64,000 nt of DNA from Raineya orbicola (lineage in GTDB: Bacteria; Bacteroidota; Bacteroidia; Cytophagales; Thermonemataceae): the NCBI RefSeq assembly GCF_002843425.1, contig NZ_NKXO01000003.1, forward strand, positions 1 to 64,000, in the 5' to 3' direction. Shown here in pieces: positions 60,600 through 64,000 of the stretch. Positions within the stretch are counted from its first letter, which is position 1; each line of letters begins with the position of its first letter. The translations under genes and the position numbers were made by a program. Below the pieces are notes generated by a model, which did no database searches, was not told the origin of the DNA, and worked only from the letters and a program-made list of their open reading frames with translations.

Positions 60600-61754
60600 A
60601 TGCTCAAAGGCGAAATTATCAACGGCTATGTAATTTTGCAAGATTTTACTACCGCAGGAGGCGGACTAAGTAAATGGACTTTCGCTCGTAAAGGAGAAAA
60701 GGAGTATTTTATCAAAGAATTCCTTTCACCCAAGTACCCTACCGAAACTTCGCCGGGTAGCCCCAAATCCAAGGAACGTAAAAAGCAAGAATGTGAAAAG
60801 TTTGAAAATCACCACAAAAACCTAATGAAACAAATCAATGAGCGTTGTGGTGTGGGAGGAAATTTAGTAGTTACACTTGATTTTTTCAGAGTAGGAAGTA
60901 CTTACTATAAAGTAACGGAAAAAATTGATGTTGCTTCACTTTCCCCCAAAGAAATCTATGCCCTTCCTTTGCCAAATAAAATTCTGATACTTAAAACCAT
61001 AGCTCACAGCCTTAATATTTTACACAAAGCGGGGATTGTTCACGGCGATTTGAAGCCCGAAAATGTACTTATCAAGCAAACTCGTCTGAATTATTATACC
61101 ACCAAACTCATTGATTTTGATAATAGCTATTTTTCAGGCAACCCTCCCGAGCTGAGCGAAGAAGTAGTGGGTGATATGGTTTTTTACTCTCCCGAACTTG
61201 CTCGCTATATTCAGGGGAAAGAAAATCCCGAAAAACTAACTACTCAATCTGATATTTTTGCTTTGGGTTTGCTGTATTGCATCTTTTTACAAGGCGAACT
61301 CCCCGATTTCCCCAAAAAATATGCTTATCCTTGCCTTGCTGTAAATGAAGGGAAAGAGCTTAAACTCATTGATGCCAAATTGCCCAAAAAGCTAAAAAAA
61401 ATGGTAAATGCAATGCTTGCCCCCTCTCCTACCGAACGCCCCACCGCAGAAGAAATCTTTGAAACCCTCAAAAATCTTGATTTGAAAGATGATGATGAAC
61501 TTGTAAAAGTTCCTGAAAGAAAGTCTTTTGTAGAAACTTACTGGGAAGAAAAAGAAAAAAAAGAAGCTGAAAGTAAGAGTTCCAAACTAAAAATGACATT
61601 CAGCAAGAAAAAAGAAAAAACTACCGAAGAAACCGAAGCCTCCCTTGAACTTGAAATGAAAAAATTTGAAGAAGCTATGAAAATTATAGATGAAATGACT
61701 GGAGTATCTGAAAGCAAGCTACGAGGCAAAGGACTAAAAATTGGAAAGAAATAA
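60600..61754 (+). CDS. Serine/threonine protein kinase with degenerate DFG (DFD)
   Basis: A 384-residue cytoplasmic eukaryotic-like kinase. Subdomain II lysine is in YFIKEF (Lys39); the Gly-rich loop is TTAGGGLSKW, which departs from GxGxxG. The catalytic loop is HGDLKPENV (148-156) with Asp150 and Asn155. The metal motif is D172-F-D174 instead of DFG. SPE at 197-199 replaces APE. QSDIFALGLL is the later DxxxxG segment. The C-terminus (from about 310) is a long Lys/Glu-rich charged region, cytoplasmic and without a membrane helix. A 27-residue insertion (PKYPTETSPGSPKSKERKK) follows Lys39. Activity is likely but not assured. Confidence 0.82.
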   Translation: MLKGEIINGYVILQDFTTAGGGLSKWTFARKGEKEYFIKEFLSPKYPTETSPGSPKSKERKKQECEKFENHHKNLMKQINERCGVGGNLVVTLDFFRVGSTYYKVTEKIDVASLSPKEIYALPLPNKILILKTIAHSLNILHKAGIVHGDLKPENVLIKQTRLNYYTTKLIDFDNSYFSGNPPELSEEVVGDMVFYSPELARYIQGKENPEKLTTQSDIFALGLLYCIFLQGELPDFPKKYAYPCLAVNEGKELKLIDAKLPKKLKKMVNAMLAPSPTERPTAEEIFETLKNLDLKDDDELVKVPERKSFVETYWEEKEKKEAESKSSKLKMTFSKKKEKTTEETEASLELEMKKFEEAMKIIDEMTGVSESKLRGKGLKIGKK

Positions 61755-61764
61755 AAAATAAAAA

Positions 61765-61787
61765 CCTTCAAGTTTTGAAGGCTTTTT
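61765..61787 (+). terminator. Rho-independent terminator after the kinase gene
   Basis: CCTTCAA (61765-61771) and TTGAAGG (61775-61781) with a GTT loop, followed by CTTTTT. It ends the four-helix-kinase transcript before the converging tRNA gene. Confidence 0.85.
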
Positions 61788-61795
61788 ATTGAACG

Positions 61796-61877
61796 TACCC
61801 AGGGCCGGAATCGAACCGGCACGCCCGAAGGCATACGATTTTGAGTCGTACGCGTCTACCAGTTCCGCCACCTAGGC
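61796..61877 (-). tRNA. tRNA-Leu (anticodon CAA)
   Basis: An 82-base class II tRNA on the minus strand. The acceptor arms are GCCTAGG and CCTGGGT, with two G-U pairs and discriminator A. The D-loop region is AACTGGTAGACG. The anticodon stem TACGA/TCGTA encloses CTCAAAA, giving anticodon CAA for Leu UUG codons. A variable arm GCC-TTCG-GGC and T-arm GCCGGTTCGATTCCGGC follow. CCA is not encoded. Confidence 0.95.
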
Positions 61878-61974
61878 ATTTTTGGCTTTTGGGACTGCAA
61901 TATTAGTGCAATCGGTTTTTATTTCCAAATTTTTTGGCAAAAAAAATATCAATTTTACAATAAAAATCTGAAAA

Positions 61975-63780
61975 TCAATTTTCTTTTTGTTGCAAACTAT
62001 TCCATAAAAGCTCCGCAACTTTCTTGCCCGCCACCGAAGCAATTTCCTCAAATCTTGCTTGCTTGATATTTGCCAACGACTTGAAATGTCCAAGCAATTT
62101 CTGCATTGTTTTTTCCCCAATGCCTTTGATACTTTCCAACTCACTCTCAAAAGCCTTTTTGCTACGCTTTTCTCTATGGAATGTAATGGCAAAACGATGC
62201 GTTTCGTCGCGAATTTGCTGAATAAGCCTCAAAGATTCCGATTTTTTGGAAAGATGAAGAGGTAGCTCATCATCAGGGAAATAAATTTCCTCTAACTTTT
62301 TGGCAATACCAATAATTGCCATTTTGCCATAGATTTCCAAATCTTGCAAAGCCTTGCAAGCGGCAGATAGTTGCCCCTTGCCGCCATCTACAATTACAAG
62401 TTGAGGCAGAGGTTGTTTTTCCTCCAAGAGCCTTTTGTAACGCCTAAAAACGATCTCGTACATTGAAGCAAAATCATTCGCCCCCTCCACGGTTTTGATA
62501 TTAAAATGTCTATAATTGCGTTTAGAGGGCTTTCCATTCAAAAAACAAACCATTGCCGCCACAGGTGTAGTACCCTGAATATTAGAATTATCAAAACATT
62601 CAATATGCACAGGTAAATCTTGCAAGCGTAAATCCTTTTGCAAAGTTTCTAAAATGCGTTGTGTGCTTTCCAAAGACTTTTGTTTTCTTTCGGTTTGCTT
62701 ACGTAAATGCTCTTTTTGAGCAAAGTACAAGTTTTTCAATGAAAGGTCTAAAAGTTTCTTTTTTTCACCTACTTGGGGTGTAAAAAAACGCAAATCCGTA
62801 GGATTTTCGGCTATGGCTATGTTGATGATTACTTCTTTGGCGGGACTATTATATTTTTCTTGTAAGTTTAGAATAGCTAAAAGAGCGATTTCTTCGGCAG
62901 TTTCGTCAAGTTTTTTCTCAATTTGTTGATTTTCAGTGTGCAAAATAGTTCCATTCTGAATATCTAAAAAGTTAATAAAAGCGTTCTCCTCATCTGTGGT
63001 AATGGTAAGTACCATAACATCAGTGATATTAGGATTTACCACTTGCGATTTTTCCTGAAAAATCTGCAAAAGCTCTATTTTCACTTTACATTCTTGTGCT
63101 TTCTCAAAAGCAAGTTCAGCGGCATAAGCAAGCATTTCTTGCTCTAATTTTTCCTTCACAGCTTTAATGTTTCCTTTCAAAATTTTTTTGATTTGCTCAA
63201 CATCTTCTAAATAATTTGCCTCACTTTGCAGACCCTCGCAAGGAGCTTTGCAGTTCTTGATATGAAACTCCAAACAAGCCTTGAATTTGCGTTGAGCAAT
63301 ATTTTCCTGCGAAAGATGATAAGGGCAAGTCCGAATCGTGTAAAGTCGGCGAATGAGTTCCAGCAGTTCGTTCATTGCACGTACATTCGTGTAAGGACCA
63401 AAATAAGTGCCTTTCTCACGCTCCAAACGACGAGTACTGATAACTTTCGGAAAAGGCTCATTAGTAATGCAAATGTAAGGATAAGTCTTATCATCTTTTA
63501 GCAAAATATTGTATTTTGGCTGAAACTCTTTGATAAGGGCATTTTCTAAAAGCAATGCATCTAATTCAGAATTTACCACCACGTATTCTATTCGGTGAAT
63601 TTGAGAAATCAGTCTTTGGGTTTTACGATTATGATTTTGCAAATTTGTAAAATATGAGCTGACCCGATTTTTAAGGTTTTTTGCCTTGCCAACATAAATA
63701 ATAGCATTATTGGCATCAAAAAATTTGTAAATACCTGCTTCTTGGGGCAATTCACTCAAAATTTCCTTAAAATCTTTCAT
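61975..63780 (-). CDS. uvrC: Excinuclease ABC subunit C
   Basis: A 601-residue nucleotide excision repair nuclease making both incisions around a lesion. The N-terminal GIY-YIG domain has GIYKFFDANNAIIYVGKAKN and a following RVSSYF. The UVR segment lies near 200-235. The RNase H-like 5' nuclease domain has HIECFDNSNIQGTTPVAAMV and VIVDGGKGQLSAA. The C-terminus carries a helix-hairpin-helix, ELESIKGIGEKTMQKLLGHF. Usual length about 600. The ATG at 63780 was used, five bases after the upstream permease stop; a GTG at 63789 is the alternative. Confidence 0.95.
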   Translation of the reverse strand: MKDFKEILSELPQEAGIYKFFDANNAIIYVGKAKNLKNRVSSYFTNLQNHNRKTQRLISQIHRIEYVVVNSELDALLLENALIKEFQPKYNILLKDDKTYPYICITNEPFPKVISTRRLEREKGTYFGPYTNVRAMNELLELIRRLYTIRTCPYHLSQENIAQRKFKACLEFHIKNCKAPCEGLQSEANYLEDVEQIKKILKGNIKAVKEKLEQEMLAYAAELAFEKAQECKVKIELLQIFQEKSQVVNPNITDVMVLTITTDEENAFINFLDIQNGTILHTENQQIEKKLDETAEEIALLAILNLQEKYNSPAKEVIINIAIAENPTDLRFFTPQVGEKKKLLDLSLKNLYFAQKEHLRKQTERKQKSLESTQRILETLQKDLRLQDLPVHIECFDNSNIQGTTPVAAMVCFLNGKPSKRNYRHFNIKTVEGANDFASMYEIVFRRYKRLLEEKQPLPQLVIVDGGKGQLSAACKALQDLEIYGKMAIIGIAKKLEEIYFPDDELPLHLSKKSESLRLIQQIRDETHRFAITFHREKRSKKAFESELESIKGIGEKTMQKLLGHFKSLANIKQARFEEIASVAGKKVAELLWNSLQQKEN

Positions 63781-63785
63781 AAAAC

Positions 63786-64000
63786 TCACAGATTTTCTCG
63801 CAAATCGGTTTTCAGTGCATTTTTAGCAGGAAACCAAGCTACAATCCACGTACAAACTACAATCGTAAAAAAAGTAAAAACAAAATCCAACCAATCCATT
63901 CGTACAGGATAAGCATCAACAATAGTTGAAGTAATATTCATTTTTACAAAACCATATTTTTCCTGTAAAAAGCAAAGCAAATATCCCAAAATAAGCCCTA
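63786..64000 (-). CDS. LolC/LolE-type ABC transporter permease, C-terminal part
   Basis: The window edge cuts this gene; the last 71 codons are present. The stretch GYLLCFLQEKYGFVKM with TSTIVDAYPV and the final helix plus PAKNALKTDLRENL are typical of the FtsX-like C-terminus of the lipoprotein-releasing permeases LolC/LolE. These sort lipoproteins from the inner to the outer membrane. Membership of the MacB/FtsX permeases generally cannot be excluded from the tail alone. It lies directly upstream of uvrC on the same strand. Confidence 0.7.
   Translation of the reverse strand, partial: GLILGYLLCFLQEKYGFVKMNITSTIVDAYPVRMDWLDFVFTFFTIVVCTWIVAWFPAKNALKTDLRENL

Overview
The window looks like chromosomal DNA of an AT-rich member of the Bacteroidota, most likely a Cytophagales-type bacterium. 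The evidence is direct: promoters of the TTG-N19-21-TAnnTTTG type, no obvious Shine-Dalgarno sequences, a PorZ-like type IX secretion protein, a Bacteroidota-type TonB, the folP-cdaA pair, a 460-residue arginine decarboxylase and many Bacteroidota-only secreted families. There is no complete mobile element, prophage or CRISPR array, and no gene-free stretch longer than 300 bases.

Layout. 0-12 kb: a possible transposase tail at the left edge, a serine hydrolase lipoprotein, a DUF2279-tonB pair, leucine dehydrogenase, mannose-1-phosphate guanylyltransferase, a sugar transporter, a lone nuoC, an alkyladenine glycosylase, a radical SAM protein, and porZ with lptB. 12-20 kb: a leftward run siaB-siaC-ruvB-amino acid permease, divergent from folP-cdaA-purS-nudix and a PD-(D/E)XK (Rpn-type) gene. 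20-29 kb: PLP homeostasis protein, GH3 and flavin monooxygenase side by side, gamma-glutamyltransferase, prmC, rluD and yicC. A perfect 13-copy heptamer array lies between yicC and rluD. 29-39 kb: a two-gene restriction-modification unit (HNH nuclease plus fused HsdM-HsdS), an MBOAT acyltransferase, rplU-rpmA, DUF1684, a glycosyltransferase, rplY and a sterol-desaturase-family hydroxylase. 38-45 kb: a complete RND efflux operon. 45-48 kb: a dihydroorotase-like protein lacking metal ligands, and arginine decarboxylase.

48-62 kb is the most interesting region. It starts with a GAF membrane protein, a large sensor phosphatase (Cache-like/HAMP/GAF/PAS/PAS/SpoIIE), a SiaB-type kinase and a SiaC-type phosphoprotein, closed by a strong terminator. 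Then come a 1068-residue fusion (TerB-like domain, beta-rich domain, ABCG ATPase, permease), two copies of a lipoprotein/secreted-protein pair, a four-helix membrane protein and a Ser/Thr kinase. I read it as a partner-switching phosphorelay next to an envelope export or stress module. It has no diguanylate cyclase, the known SiaC target in Pseudomonas. A second siaB-siaC pair sits at 14.7-15.6 kb beside the diadenylate cyclase operon. The window ends with tRNA-Leu(CAA), uvrC and the 3' end of a LolC/E-type permease gene.

Where a longer frame began at TTG or GTG, or ran through a promoter or repeat, I chose the downstream ATG; these choices are noted in the entries.
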